From Pseudidiomarina terrestris (lineage in GTDB: Bacteria; Pseudomonadota; Gammaproteobacteria; Enterobacterales; Alteromonadaceae), in the NCBI RefSeq assembly GCF_030466405.1, contig NZ_JAGGJF010000004.1, forward strand, positions 172,800 to 236,799: a stretch of 64,000 nt of DNA. The letters are read 5' to 3'. A program made the position numbers and the translations under genes. Of this stretch, positions 28,594 to 37,726 are shown in pieces. Within the stretch, counting starts at the first letter, position 1; every line of letters starts with the position of its first letter. The notes below the pieces were generated by a model. That model did not search any database, was not told where the DNA came from, and saw only the letters and a program-made list of their open reading frames with translations.

Positions 28594-30663
28594 TTGCTTA
28601 GTGCTGACCATGTCATGGTGTCTGAGGTTTTTGATCACGATCCCAAACGGGCCCATATTATCTCGTTTTTCTCGGGCGGTTGTCATCAGACATCAGGAAG
28701 CTATGACCTGCAGGGCTCGCCCTGTGAGAGCGTTTTAAATTCCGACTCCTGCATCTTTAATGAAGGTGTATGTCAAAGCTTTCCTGATGATGAGATGCTG
28801 CAGACGCTTGGCGCAGAAAGCTACATCGGCGTGCCCATGCTGACGGTTGAGGGCACCAAACTGGGCTTGCTGGCGATTCTTAATGACGCGCCAATGCAGT
28901 ATTCAACAGATGTGTTGGCGCTGTTGCAGGTCGCCGCCTCTCAGGCAGCTGCTGAGCTGGCGCAAATGCGCTTCACCAACCACCTTAAAGAAAGCCAGCG
29001 GCAGCTAGTGACGTTGATGGATAGCCTGCCCGGCATGGCCTACCGCTGCAAAAACGACCGCTGCTGGACCATGGAAATGATGAGTCGGGGCGTGTACGAG
29101 GTCACCGGCTATCAGTCTGAGCAGTTACTCAACAATAACGAAATCGCCTATGCTGATCTTATTCACCCACAGGATCGTGATGAGCTGGACCGGGCAATAA
29201 GGTTGGCAGTGGCCAGCGACTCCTATTTTCAGGTTAATTATCGGATCATCCGCGCAGATGGCGCGGTGCGGTGGGTATGGGAGCAAGGTAAGGGAGTACG
29301 TTCAGACAACGGCGATATCACCCATTTTGAGGGCTTCCTGCGGGATATTACTGAGCAGCATTTGCAGCAGCAGCGAATTGCCGAAATCGCCTTTAGTGAT
29401 GAATTGACGGGACTGCCCAATCGCCCGGCGCTACTGGACTTTTTGCAACGGGAATATGAACAAACATCGGCGCCAGATCTGTTACTCGTCCTTCTCGATA
29501 TTCGTGGTTTTCGCGCCATCAATCAGCGTTTTGGCTTACAGACCGGGGATACGCTGTTGCGTGTTATCGCCAGGCAACTACAAGCGGAGCTGCGTAAATT
29601 TGATCAGTCAGCCTTCCTGGCCCGGATTACCGGCAATGAGTTTGTGGTGGTCAGTGCAAATTACAGCGCGGGTATTGGCGACTTTTTGCAACTGGCGGAC
29701 CACCTGACACAGCTTTTCGCTGATCCGATAGCGGTTCACGACCATCAGCTACTACTCAACTTTAAAGTCAGCGGGGCGTTTTCAAAAACTGCGCAGTCCG
29801 GCTCTGAGTTGCTGCAGCAGGCGAGTATCGCGATGTATGAAGCCAAGCAAAATGAGCTGAGCTATTGCACGTTCGATACAGATTTAGAACAGAAGGTGAG
29901 TCTGGAGCGTCGTCAGACCGAACGTTTCCTTCGTGCGCTACAAAACCAGGAACTTACCGTGCACTTGCAACCACAAATAGACCTCAACTCGAAGCAGTGT
30001 CTTGGTGCTGAGGTCTTGTGTCGCTGGTTCGACGATGAGTTGGGGACGGTACCTCCGGATACCTTTATCGCCATTGCCCGAAAGCAAGGGGTTCTGCCCG
30101 AACTGGGCTGGCAGGTCTTAAAGAAAACCTGCGCCCTTATTGAGGATTGGCAAACGCGTTACCAACAGGTTCCACCGGTCTCGGTTAATGTAGGCGCGCA
30201 ACAATTTGCGTCCGCTGACATGGTCGACGAATTTGTCCGTATCTGTGGCGATTTACCGGCCAGCTCTATCATTCTGGAGATCACCGAAAGTGACCTGATG
30301 ATTGATCCCAGACAAGCACTTGCGGTGACCAAACGACTGCGTGAGTATGGCTTTGAGTTAGCGATTGATGACTTTGGTACGGGGTACTCATCTCTTGCCT
30401 ATCTGCAGTTGTTCGATGTTGATATTTTAAAAATAGATATTTCGTTTGTGCATGCAATGACGCTTGACGAGCAGAGTAAAACGCTGGTTAATACCATTCT
30501 TGTTATGGCAAAAACCTTAGGACTGACAACGATTGCTGAGGGCATCGAAACCGAAGAGCAGGCCATGCTGCTACAAAAGCTGGGCTGCGAACAGGGTCAA
30601 GGCTTTTACTTTGCCCGTCCTATGTCACCGGAAGAATTTGAAAAACAATGGCTCCATCCTTAA
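28594..30663 (+). CDS. GAF-PAS-GGDEF-EAL cyclic-di-GMP signalling protein (start uncertain)
   Basis: At least 689 residues: GAF domain (about 1-125), PAS/PAC (about 130-265, 'MMSRGVYEVTGYQSEQ', 'YFQVNYRIIRADGAVRWVWEQG'), GGDEF (about 270-430) and EAL (about 440-685). The GGDEF motif is degenerate (TGNEF), so cyclase activity is doubtful. The EAL domain has EVL in place of EAL but keeps 'EITESDLM', 'DDFGTGYSSL', 'KIDISFV' and 'EGIETEEQ', so it is probably an active phosphodiesterase. The TTG given here has no ribosome-binding site and would cut into the GAF domain. The same frame stays open upstream to 28456 and encodes a fitting helix (LEKAFHLLAENLRAQSEL), but contains no ATG, GTG or TTG. See findings. 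The stop overlaps the next gene by 16 bases. Confidence 0.85.
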   Translation: MLSADHVMVSEVFDHDPKRAHIISFFSGGCHQTSGSYDLQGSPCESVLNSDSCIFNEGVCQSFPDDEMLQTLGAESYIGVPMLTVEGTKLGLLAILNDAPMQYSTDVLALLQVAASQAAAELAQMRFTNHLKESQRQLVTLMDSLPGMAYRCKNDRCWTMEMMSRGVYEVTGYQSEQLLNNNEIAYADLIHPQDRDELDRAIRLAVASDSYFQVNYRIIRADGAVRWVWEQGKGVRSDNGDITHFEGFLRDITEQHLQQQRIAEIAFSDELTGLPNRPALLDFLQREYEQTSAPDLLLVLLDIRGFRAINQRFGLQTGDTLLRVIARQLQAELRKFDQSAFLARITGNEFVVVSANYSAGIGDFLQLADHLTQLFADPIAVHDHQLLLNFKVSGAFSKTAQSGSELLQQASIAMYEAKQNELSYCTFDTDLEQKVSLERRQTERFLRALQNQELTVHLQPQIDLNSKQCLGAEVLCRWFDDELGTVPPDTFIAIARKQGVLPELGWQVLKKTCALIEDWQTRYQQVPPVSVNVGAQQFASADMVDEFVRICGDLPASSIILEITESDLMIDPRQALAVTKRLREYGFELAIDDFGTGYSSLAYLQLFDVDILKIDISFVHAMTLDEQSKTLVNTILVMAKTLGLTTIAEGIETEEQAMLLQKLGCEQGQGFYFARPMSPEEFEKQWLHP

Positions 30664-31844
30664 AAACACTTGGTCCTGGTATTATTCTTGCTGCCGCAGC
30701 GGTGGGCGCATCTCATTTAGTCGCCTCAACTCAGGCCGGTGCATTATTTGGTTGGCAGCTGTGGTGGCTGGTGGCCTTGGTCAATATTCTGAAGTACCCG
30801 TTCTTCCGGTTCGGGGTCTCTTACACCCTCAGTCATAACGAAAGCTTAGTAAGCGGTTACTACCGTAAACACCGTCTGTACCTCTGGGGCTTTGCTGTTC
30901 TCAATGTCATTGCCGCGGTTGTCAATACGGCCGGCGTGCTGCTGCTTACCGCCAGCTTGTTGCAGTTATTTCTGCCGGGACTCAGCCTCAGTCTGTTATG
31001 TTGGCTGATTCTTTTTGCGTGCCTTATCGTGCTGCTCGGCGGCCAGTACCGCAGCCTGGATCTGATCTCCAAGTGGATTATGGTGGCGCTGACGCTTGCT
31101 ACCGTCGTTGCGGTGGTGATGGCCTGGCTCAATCATGTGCCGCCGCCCGCAGATTTTGTGCCGCCATCCCCCTGGAAGCTTTCTGCGCTAGCGTTTCTGG
31201 TGGCAATGATGGGGTGGATGCCGGTTCCCATTGAGCTATCGGCAATTAATTCGTTGTGGCTGCGCAGCAAGCAAAAACTCACCGTGTTAACACTTCGCGA
31301 TGGCTTGTTCGACTTTAACCTTGGTTATTGGGCGACGGTGATCTTGGCATTACTATTCTTAGCCCTAGGAGCGCTGGTGCAATTTGGTGCAGCGCAGCCG
31401 ATTGCTATGGCCGGTGTGACCTTTGCTGAGCAGTTTGTATCCATGTACAGCGCCACCATTGGTGACTGGTCAGAGTATTTTGTAGGGGGCATCGCCTTCT
31501 TGTGCATGTTCGGTACGACCCTGGCGGTGCTTGATGGCTACGCCCGTACACTGCGTGAAAGCTATCGCCTCATTAGCCGCCGCAGAAGCAGCCTGCGCTT
31601 ATGGATTATCGGTCAGGCCATTGCCGGTATGTTAGTGATTCTTTACTTTCAGAGCGCGCTGGGTCCCATGCTGAGTTTTGCCATGACTCTGGCATTTTTA
31701 ACCACGCCATTCTTTGCCTGGTTAAACTACACTCTGGTGCGCAAGCAACGGATGGCGATGGGGTTACATATTTGGGCCTGGCTAGGACTCACGTATTTAT
31801 GTGGTTTTAGCCTGGTCTATCTGGTCTGGTTGGTGCTGGGCTAG
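30648..31844 (+). CDS. Nramp-like membrane transporter
   Basis: A 398-residue, very hydrophobic protein with about eleven predicted membrane helices, similar in pattern to the Nramp (SLC11, MntH) metal-transporter superfamily: 'LGPGIILAAAAVGASHLVASTQAGALFGWQLWW' recalls helix 1. The metal-binding motifs of true Nramps (DPGN in helix 1, MPH in helix 6) are replaced by VGASH and 'MMGWMPVPIELSA', so the substrate may not be Mn/Fe and is unknown to me. The ATG lies inside the preceding cyclic-di-GMP gene (16-base overlap), which implies coupled translation and possibly linked function. Confidence 0.7.
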   Translation: MAPSLKTLGPGIILAAAAVGASHLVASTQAGALFGWQLWWLVALVNILKYPFFRFGVSYTLSHNESLVSGYYRKHRLYLWGFAVLNVIAAVVNTAGVLLLTASLLQLFLPGLSLSLLCWLILFACLIVLLGGQYRSLDLISKWIMVALTLATVVAVVMAWLNHVPPPADFVPPSPWKLSALAFLVAMMGWMPVPIELSAINSLWLRSKQKLTVLTLRDGLFDFNLGYWATVILALLFLALGALVQFGAAQPIAMAGVTFAEQFVSMYSATIGDWSEYFVGGIAFLCMFGTTLAVLDGYARTLRESYRLISRRRSSLRLWIIGQAIAGMLVILYFQSALGPMLSFAMTLAFLTTPFFAWLNYTLVRKQRMAMGLHIWAWLGLTYLCGFSLVYLVWLVLG

Positions 31845-31954
31845 GCAGTGGTGCGAGTCATCCGCAAATCCGTGGCATTGGACTCACAGAGCTTGAGGTT
31901 TGCGCCTACATACCCTTAAATGAAGGCACTCTAAAAACAATGAGGTTGATGCTA

Positions 31955-33499
31955 ATGAATGTTTTATCCAGAGCTATCAGCGCGAGCTGTGTTACTGCTG
32001 CGTTGTTGTTGAGCCCACTAAGCCTGGCAGATGATCACGGTGCTCCGGTGGCAAAAATTGCCGCTGACGATGTGGTTGTGACCAATCACCGCGCCTCGAT
32101 TAATGGCGAGCGCTTTGAGTATACGGCGACCACGGGTACGCAACCGGTCTTTAACGACGAAGGTGAAGCTACCGCAGCTTTGTTCTTCACTTATTATGAG
32201 CGCCAGGACGTAAAAAACCGTGAAGAGCGGCCATTGCTGATCTCGTTCAACGGTGGTCCTGGTTCAGCTTCAGTGTGGATGCATATCGCCTACACCGGTC
32301 CAAAATCCCTGCGCGTCGACGATGAAGGCTTTCCAATTATGCCGTACGGCGTAAAAGATAACCCACACTCCGTTTTAGATGTGGCGGATATCGTTTTCGT
32401 AAACCCGGTGAATACCGGCTACTCGCGCGTTTTGCCTAACGCAGAAGGCGAAATGCCGTCGAAGAGTGAACAGCAAAAAATGTTCTTTGGCGTCAACGCG
32501 GACGTCGACTACCTGGCGGATTGGGTCAATACCTTTGTCACCCGTCATGAACGCTGGCGCTCGCCGAAGTACCTGATTGGTGAAAGCTATGGTACGACAC
32601 GGGTTTCCGGCTTAGCTCTGGCGCTACAAAATCGCCAGTGGATGTATCTGAACGGCGTTATCCTGGTTTCTCCTACGGAAATCGGTATCGATCGTCTGGG
32701 TCCGGTGGAAGCTGCCAACCGCCTGCCGTACTTCGCCGCCACCGCGTGGTATCACGATGCTTTAAATCAGGACCTGCAAAGCAAGGACCTGATGGAAGTG
32801 TTGGACGAAGTTGAAGCCTATACGCTGAATACCTATTTGCCGGCGCTGGCCAAAGGCGCGATGCTCCCCGCCGCTGAGCGCGAGCAGGTTGCCGAACAGG
32901 TCGCGCGGTTCTCAGGTTTAAGTAAGCAAACTGTGTTGCGCGCAAACCTTGATATTAATCCACGCTTTTTCTGGAAAGAGTTATTACGTGACCGTGGCCA
33001 AACCGTGGGCCGACTGGACTCGCGTTATCTTGGTATCGACCGTGATGATGTTGGTGCCAGCCCTGATTACAACGCCGAACTGACGTCGTGGTTACACTCG
33101 TTCACGCCTGCGATTAATTACTACCTGCGTGAAGAGCTGAACTACAAGACCGACGTTAAATACAACATGTTCGGTCCTGTTCATCCATGGGATCGCAGCA
33201 ATAACAACACTGGCGAAAACCTCCGCCAGGCAATGGCGCAAAATCCTTACCTGAATGTCTTAGTGCAGTCAGGTTATTACGATGGTGCGACCAACTACTT
33301 TGATGCCAAGTACACGACCTGGCACCTTGACCCAAGCGGTCGTATGGCGGACCGGATCGATTTTAAAGGCTATCGCAGCGGTCATATGATGTATTTACGC
33401 GCAGAAGATCTTAAGTCGGCAAACAGTGACGTACGTACGTTTATTGAGTCGACCGTGCCTGCTAAAGGTGAAGCCGCGAAATACGAAGCGAAGCAATAA
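31955..33499 (+). CDS. Secreted S10-family serine carboxypeptidase
   Basis: A 514-residue exported peptidase. The ATG at 31955 is 9 bases after GAGG and starts the signal peptide (MNVLSRAISASCVTAALLLS, cleavage near SLA-D); ATGs 6 and 15 bases upstream are possible. S10 hallmarks: 'LISFNGGPGSASVWMH' (oxyanion hole), nucleophile Ser in 'LIGESYGTTR', Asp in 'VQSGYYDGATNY' and His in 'YRSGHMMY'. Family members remove C-terminal residues from peptides. Followed after 20 bases by a propeller-amidohydrolase; both are exported, which suggests a peptide-use pair. Confidence 0.92.
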   Translation: MNVLSRAISASCVTAALLLSPLSLADDHGAPVAKIAADDVVVTNHRASINGERFEYTATTGTQPVFNDEGEATAALFFTYYERQDVKNREERPLLISFNGGPGSASVWMHIAYTGPKSLRVDDEGFPIMPYGVKDNPHSVLDVADIVFVNPVNTGYSRVLPNAEGEMPSKSEQQKMFFGVNADVDYLADWVNTFVTRHERWRSPKYLIGESYGTTRVSGLALALQNRQWMYLNGVILVSPTEIGIDRLGPVEAANRLPYFAATAWYHDALNQDLQSKDLMEVLDEVEAYTLNTYLPALAKGAMLPAAEREQVAEQVARFSGLSKQTVLRANLDINPRFFWKELLRDRGQTVGRLDSRYLGIDRDDVGASPDYNAELTSWLHSFTPAINYYLREELNYKTDVKYNMFGPVHPWDRSNNNTGENLRQAMAQNPYLNVLVQSGYYDGATNYFDAKYTTWHLDPSGRMADRIDFKGYRSGHMMYLRAEDLKSANSDVRTFIESTVPAKGEAAKYEAKQ

Positions 33500-33519
33500 C
33501 ACAACACAAAGGTCTAATC

Positions 33520-36500
33520 ATGAAAAAATTAACCACGCTGGCCCTTGCGGTCAGCGTCGCTCTGGCGCTGCCAGTCCAGGCTCTAGCCGAAGAAACATGG
33601 GACGTACAGGCGCCACAAGGCGAATTTAAAGACGTTCAGATCAAGGTCAATGAAGGCACCTGGATGAACGTTGATTTAAGTCCGGACGGCAAATGGCTGG
33701 TGTTTGACTTACTTGGCGACATTTACCGCATGCCCGCCAGCGGCGGTGATGCGGAGCTGATTGCCGGTGGTATTGCCTGGCAGATGCAGCCGGTGTTCTC
33801 CCCTGACGGGAAGTATATCGCTTACACTTCTGATGCTGACGGTGGCGACAACATCTGGGTCATGGATGCAGACGGCAGCAATGCCCGTGCCGTGACCAAT
33901 GAAACCTTCCGCCTGCTGAACAGCCCTGCCTGGAGCCCTGACGGCCAGTTCTTAGTGGCTCGGAAACACTACACTGCGCGCCGCTCTCTTGGAGCCGGTG
34001 AAGTCTGGATGTATCACGTGAACGGTGGTAGCGGTGTACAGCTGACCGAGCGCCCCAACGATCAAAAAGATCTGGGCGAGCCAGCGTTCTCTCCTGACGG
34101 GCGTTACATCTATTTCTCGCAGGATGATACTCCCGGCAAAACCTTTCATTACAGCAAGGACTCCTTAGAGGGTATCTACACCATCAAGCGTTTTGATCGC
34201 GAAACCGGTGACATTGACGTGTTACTCGGTGGTGCCGGCGGTGCAATCCGTCCGACACCTTCACCTGATGGCAAGCACCTGGCGTACATCAAACGCGAAG
34301 ACTTCAACAGCGTGTTGTACACCTACAACCTCGAAACCGGTGAAGAAAAGCGCCTGTACACCAAGCTTGACCGCGACATGCAGGAAACCTGGGCGATTCA
34401 CGGTGTTTATCCGACCATGGACTGGACTGCCGATGGCGAGTCTATCGTGTTCTGGGCTGACGGTAAGATCATGAAACTTGACGTGGCAACGCGTCAGGCG
34501 CGGGTGATACCATTTACCGTTGAGACCACTAAAAAAGTCCAGACGGCACTGCATTTCAAACAAAGTCTGGGTGAAGACCAGTTCAATGTGAAAATGTTAC
34601 GTAGCGTGCAAGTCGCCCCTGATGGCGAAAGTGTGGTCTATGAAGCGTTAGGTCACTTGTACCAGCGCGCTCTGCCAAACGGAAAGCCGCAGCGTCTGAC
34701 CGACCGTGAGGGTGCCTGGGAGCTTTATCCAAGTTATTCCCGCGATGGCGATAAGCTTATCTATGTCACCTGGGATGATCAGGAGCAGGGACAACTTATC
34801 GTTCGTGACCTGAACAGCGGCAAAGAGCGTGTATTGCCGACGGGCAAAGGCAAATTTATTGAGCCTGTATTCAGCCCGGATGGCAACTCTGTGGTTTACC
34901 GGAAAGTCAGCGGTGGTTATCTGACACCGGACACCTACGGTCTGAATCCGGGGGTCTATCACTTGTCATTAGCTGCTGACGCGCAGCCGCGACTCGTTAG
35001 TGAAGGCGGCTTCCAGCCACAGTTTGGTGCGCGCAACGATCGGGTCTATCTGATGAGTTCAGCGGGCGCACAACAGTTAATGTCCGTTGATTTGGCAACG
35101 AAAGAACAACGCACACTCTATACTTCTGAGCATGCCACTGAATACCGGGTATCGCCAGATGGTCAGCACCTGGCCTTTGCTGAGCGTTTTAAAGTATTTG
35201 TGACACCTTTGGTCGAACGTGGTTCGCCAATCACTATTGGTCCGAGTGATAAGCAGTTCCCTGTCGAGCAGCTCTCGGTGCGCGCCGGTGAAAACATTTC
35301 CTGGACCGCAGATGGTAAAAATATTTACTGGTCATTAGGGCCTGAGCTTTATCATGCGTCAGTCGGTGGCTTATTTACTATTGATAAAGGTGACACTGAG
35401 TTTGATAAAGTCAGTAGTGGCAGCAATATCAGTTTCTCAGCGGATACTGCGATACACGACGAAACCGTAGCCTTTGTTGGTGGCCAGGTCATTACCATGG
35501 ACGGCGACAAGGTGATCACCAACGGTGCGGTTGTGGTGCGCGGCAATAAAATCATTGCGGTCGGCCGTGCTGCCGATGTGGAGATCCCAAGCGATGCTTA
35601 CGTTGTCGATACCACCGGTAAAACGGTGATGCCTGGGTTGTTTGACGGGCATGCGCACGGTGGTCAGGGTGAATATGAGATCATTCCTGAGCAGAACTGG
35701 CAGGCCTATGCCAACCTCGCTTTCGGCGTAACTGCGATTCACGACCCATCCAATGATACGTCGGAGATCTTTACTGCCAGCGAAATGCAACAAGCAGGCC
35801 TTATCGCTGCGCCGCGGACGTTCTCGACCGGTACCATTTTGTATGGCGCGAACGGACCAGGCTATACCTCTCACATCGATAGTCTGGACGATGCCAAGTT
35901 CCATCTTGAACGCCTGAAAAAAGTCGGTGCTTTCTCGGTGAAGAGCTACAACCAGCCACGTCGTAATCAACGTCAGCAGGTTATTCAGGCAGGTCGTGAA
36001 CTCGAGATGATGGTGGTGCCAGAAGGCGGTTCGTTGTTGCAACACAACCTGTCGATGATTGCAGATGGTCACACCACCATTGAGCACTCAATCCCGGTGG
36101 CTGAAATCTATGACGACATTGAGCAGTTCTGGAAGCAAACGGACGTTTATTACACGCCAACCTTAGGTGTGGCCTACGGCGGTATCTGGGGTGAAAACTA
36201 CTGGTACGCCAAGACTGACGTCTGGAAACATCCAAAACTATCCAAGTTCGTGCCGCAGGATAACTTAGTCGGCAAGGCCATGCGTCGCGAAACTGCGCCT
36301 GACCACCACTATAACCACATCAATAATGCTGAAGTTGCAAAGCGTTTAACCGATGCAGGTGTGAAAGTGGTCGCAGGTGCTCATGGTCAACGTGAAGGAC
36401 TCGCGCAGCATTGGGAGATCTGGATGATGGCGCAAGGCGGGATGACGCCGCTGGAAGCTTTGGCGACGTCCACCATTAACCCAGCCATGGAGTTTGGTCT

Positions 36501-36693
36501 GGACCATGTGATCGGTTCCCTGGAAGAGGGCAAGTTGGCGGACATTATCGTTATTGATGGTAATCCGCTGGAGAACATTCGCGTCACCGATCGGGTTACT
36601 CATACCATGGTCAACGGCCGTTTGTACGATGCTACCAACATGAACCAGTTGGTACCGGAAGCCGCTCCGCGCGCAGCATTTTTCTGGGAATAG
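33520..36693 (+). CDS. Secreted TolB-like beta-propeller amidohydrolase
   Basis: A 1057-residue exported protein. Signal peptide MKKLTTLALAVSVALALPVQ with cleavage near ALA-E. Residues about 40-640 hold many WD40-like/PD40 propeller blades ('SPDGKWLVFDLLGDIYRMPA', 'FSPDGRYIYFS', 'FSPDGNSVVYRK'). Residues about 650-1057 form an amidohydrolase: 'TVMPGLFDGHAHGGQGEY' (HxH), 'HTTIEHSIPV', 'VVAGAHGQREGL' and 'GSLEEGKLADIIVI'. Similar large proteins are frequent in Alteromonadales that feed on protein; the exact substrate is unknown. AAAGGTC precedes the ATG. A perfect terminator hairpin follows. Confidence 0.9.
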   Translation: MKKLTTLALAVSVALALPVQALAEETWDVQAPQGEFKDVQIKVNEGTWMNVDLSPDGKWLVFDLLGDIYRMPASGGDAELIAGGIAWQMQPVFSPDGKYIAYTSDADGGDNIWVMDADGSNARAVTNETFRLLNSPAWSPDGQFLVARKHYTARRSLGAGEVWMYHVNGGSGVQLTERPNDQKDLGEPAFSPDGRYIYFSQDDTPGKTFHYSKDSLEGIYTIKRFDRETGDIDVLLGGAGGAIRPTPSPDGKHLAYIKREDFNSVLYTYNLETGEEKRLYTKLDRDMQETWAIHGVYPTMDWTADGESIVFWADGKIMKLDVATRQARVIPFTVETTKKVQTALHFKQSLGEDQFNVKMLRSVQVAPDGESVVYEALGHLYQRALPNGKPQRLTDREGAWELYPSYSRDGDKLIYVTWDDQEQGQLIVRDLNSGKERVLPTGKGKFIEPVFSPDGNSVVYRKVSGGYLTPDTYGLNPGVYHLSLAADAQPRLVSEGGFQPQFGARNDRVYLMSSAGAQQLMSVDLATKEQRTLYTSEHATEYRVSPDGQHLAFAERFKVFVTPLVERGSPITIGPSDKQFPVEQLSVRAGENISWTADGKNIYWSLGPELYHASVGGLFTIDKGDTEFDKVSSGSNISFSADTAIHDETVAFVGGQVITMDGDKVITNGAVVVRGNKIIAVGRAADVEIPSDAYVVDTTGKTVMPGLFDGHAHGGQGEYEIIPEQNWQAYANLAFGVTAIHDPSNDTSEIFTASEMQQAGLIAAPRTFSTGTILYGANGPGYTSHIDSLDDAKFHLERLKKVGAFSVKSYNQPRRNQRQQVIQAGRELEMMVVPEGGSLLQHNLSMIADGHTTIEHSIPVAEIYDDIEQFWKQTDVYYTPTLGVAYGGIWGENYWYAKTDVWKHPKLSKFVPQDNLVGKAMRRETAPDHHYNHINNAEVAKRLTDAGVKVVAGAHGQREGLAQHWEIWMMAQGGMTPLEALATSTINPAMEFGLDHVIGSLEEGKLADIIVIDGNPLENIRVTDRVTHTMVNGRLYDATNMNQLVPEAAPRAAFFWE

Positions 36694-36752
36694 ACCAAGG
36701 TCGTAGGCTGAAATTTTCAGCTGTGGCTGTATCTTTACCAGAAGCTCGTTAT

Positions 36753-36790
36753 AATCCCGCTATATTCGTATAGCGGGATTTATTTTTTTT
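36753..36790 (+). terminator. Perfect UUCG-loop terminator abutting the next start codon
   Basis: A perfect 12-bp stem (AATCCCGCTATA / TATAGCGGGATT) with a TTCG tetraloop and then TATTTTTTTT. The T-run ends exactly where the ATG of the downstream LysR gene begins. It ends the S10/amidohydrolase transcript. Confidence 0.9.
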
Positions 36791-37726
36791 ATGAATAATA
36801 TAAAAGACATTGACCTCAATTTACTGGTCTATCTGGATATGCTGTTACGCGAACGGAACGTGACCAAAGCCGCTGCCCAGCTCAATATTACCCAACCCGC
36901 CATGAGTAACGGCTTAAAGCGTCTACGTAGCTTGCTCAATGATCCGATTCTGGTGCGTACCAGTGAAGGCATGATCCCGACGGAGACCGCAAAGCGCATG
37001 CAGGACCCTGTGCGTCAGATCTTATATTCCGTGGAAGAAATGGTGCAGCCGGCCCGCGATTTTGAGCCGGCGTCTACGGATCGCGTGTTTCGTATCATGG
37101 CTTCAGACTACGCCGCCTCAACCTTGATGCCAAAGTTGCTTGCCAGTCTCAAAGCCCAGGCCCCGATGGTGACCTTAGATATCATGACGCCGAGCGATAT
37201 CAGCTTTCATGACGTAGAAAACGGTAAAGTCGATATTGCTATCAACCGTTTTGAGAAGCTGCCGCAGTCATTCCATCAAAAAGCCCTGTGGGAAGACGAT
37301 TTTTCCTGCCTGATGCGTAACGATCACCCGTTATTGCAGGACTACAGTCTGGCGAATTACTTGCAGGCGGAGCACGTCTGGGTCAGCAAAACTGGCTTTG
37401 GCGTAGGCGTTGGTATGGATCCCCATGACGCACAGAAGCTCGGCTGGGTTGATGAAGCTCTGGCCCAGCTCGGGCACAAGCGTGATATCAGGGTCTTTAC
37501 CCGTAATTATCACGTTGCCATGCATCTGGCGCGGCAAGGATTGATAGCAACGCTCCCCACCCGGGCAGCGTTGCTGTATCAAGATGATGAAGAACTGACC
37601 CTGCGTCAGCCGCCTTTTGCAATTCCAGATCTCGATTTAACTATGATCTGGAGTCCGCTACTGCAGCATGACGCTGGCCACCGCTGGTTCCGGCAACTGG
37701 TGGCCGAAACCGCGGAGAACCCTTAA
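36791..37726 (+). CDS. LysR-family regulator
   Basis: A 311-residue LysR-type regulator, N-terminus 'MNNIKDIDLNLLVYLDMLLRERNVTKAAAQLNITQPAMSNGLKRLR', typical of the NodD/LeuO-like branch, so the start is well supported by family pattern. There is no Shine-Dalgarno sequence: the ATG follows the T-run of a terminator hairpin. The effector domain (about 95-305) is ordinary. It may regulate the upstream peptidase/amidohydrolase genes or the converging nhaD, with which it overlaps by 4 bases at the 3' ends; neither is shown. Confidence 0.88.
   Translation: MNNIKDIDLNLLVYLDMLLRERNVTKAAAQLNITQPAMSNGLKRLRSLLNDPILVRTSEGMIPTETAKRMQDPVRQILYSVEEMVQPARDFEPASTDRVFRIMASDYAASTLMPKLLASLKAQAPMVTLDIMTPSDISFHDVENGKVDIAINRFEKLPQSFHQKALWEDDFSCLMRNDHPLLQDYSLANYLQAEHVWVSKTGFGVGVGMDPHDAQKLGWVDEALAQLGHKRDIRVFTRNYHVAMHLARQGLIATLPTRAALLYQDDEELTLRQPPFAIPDLDLTMIWSPLLQHDAGHRWFRQLVAETAENP

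Noticed and set aside
35437..36087. 217-codon antisense frame in the propeller-amidohydrolase gene
   Set aside because: Fully overlaps the conserved amidohydrolase domain and shows no family pattern, signal or start context.
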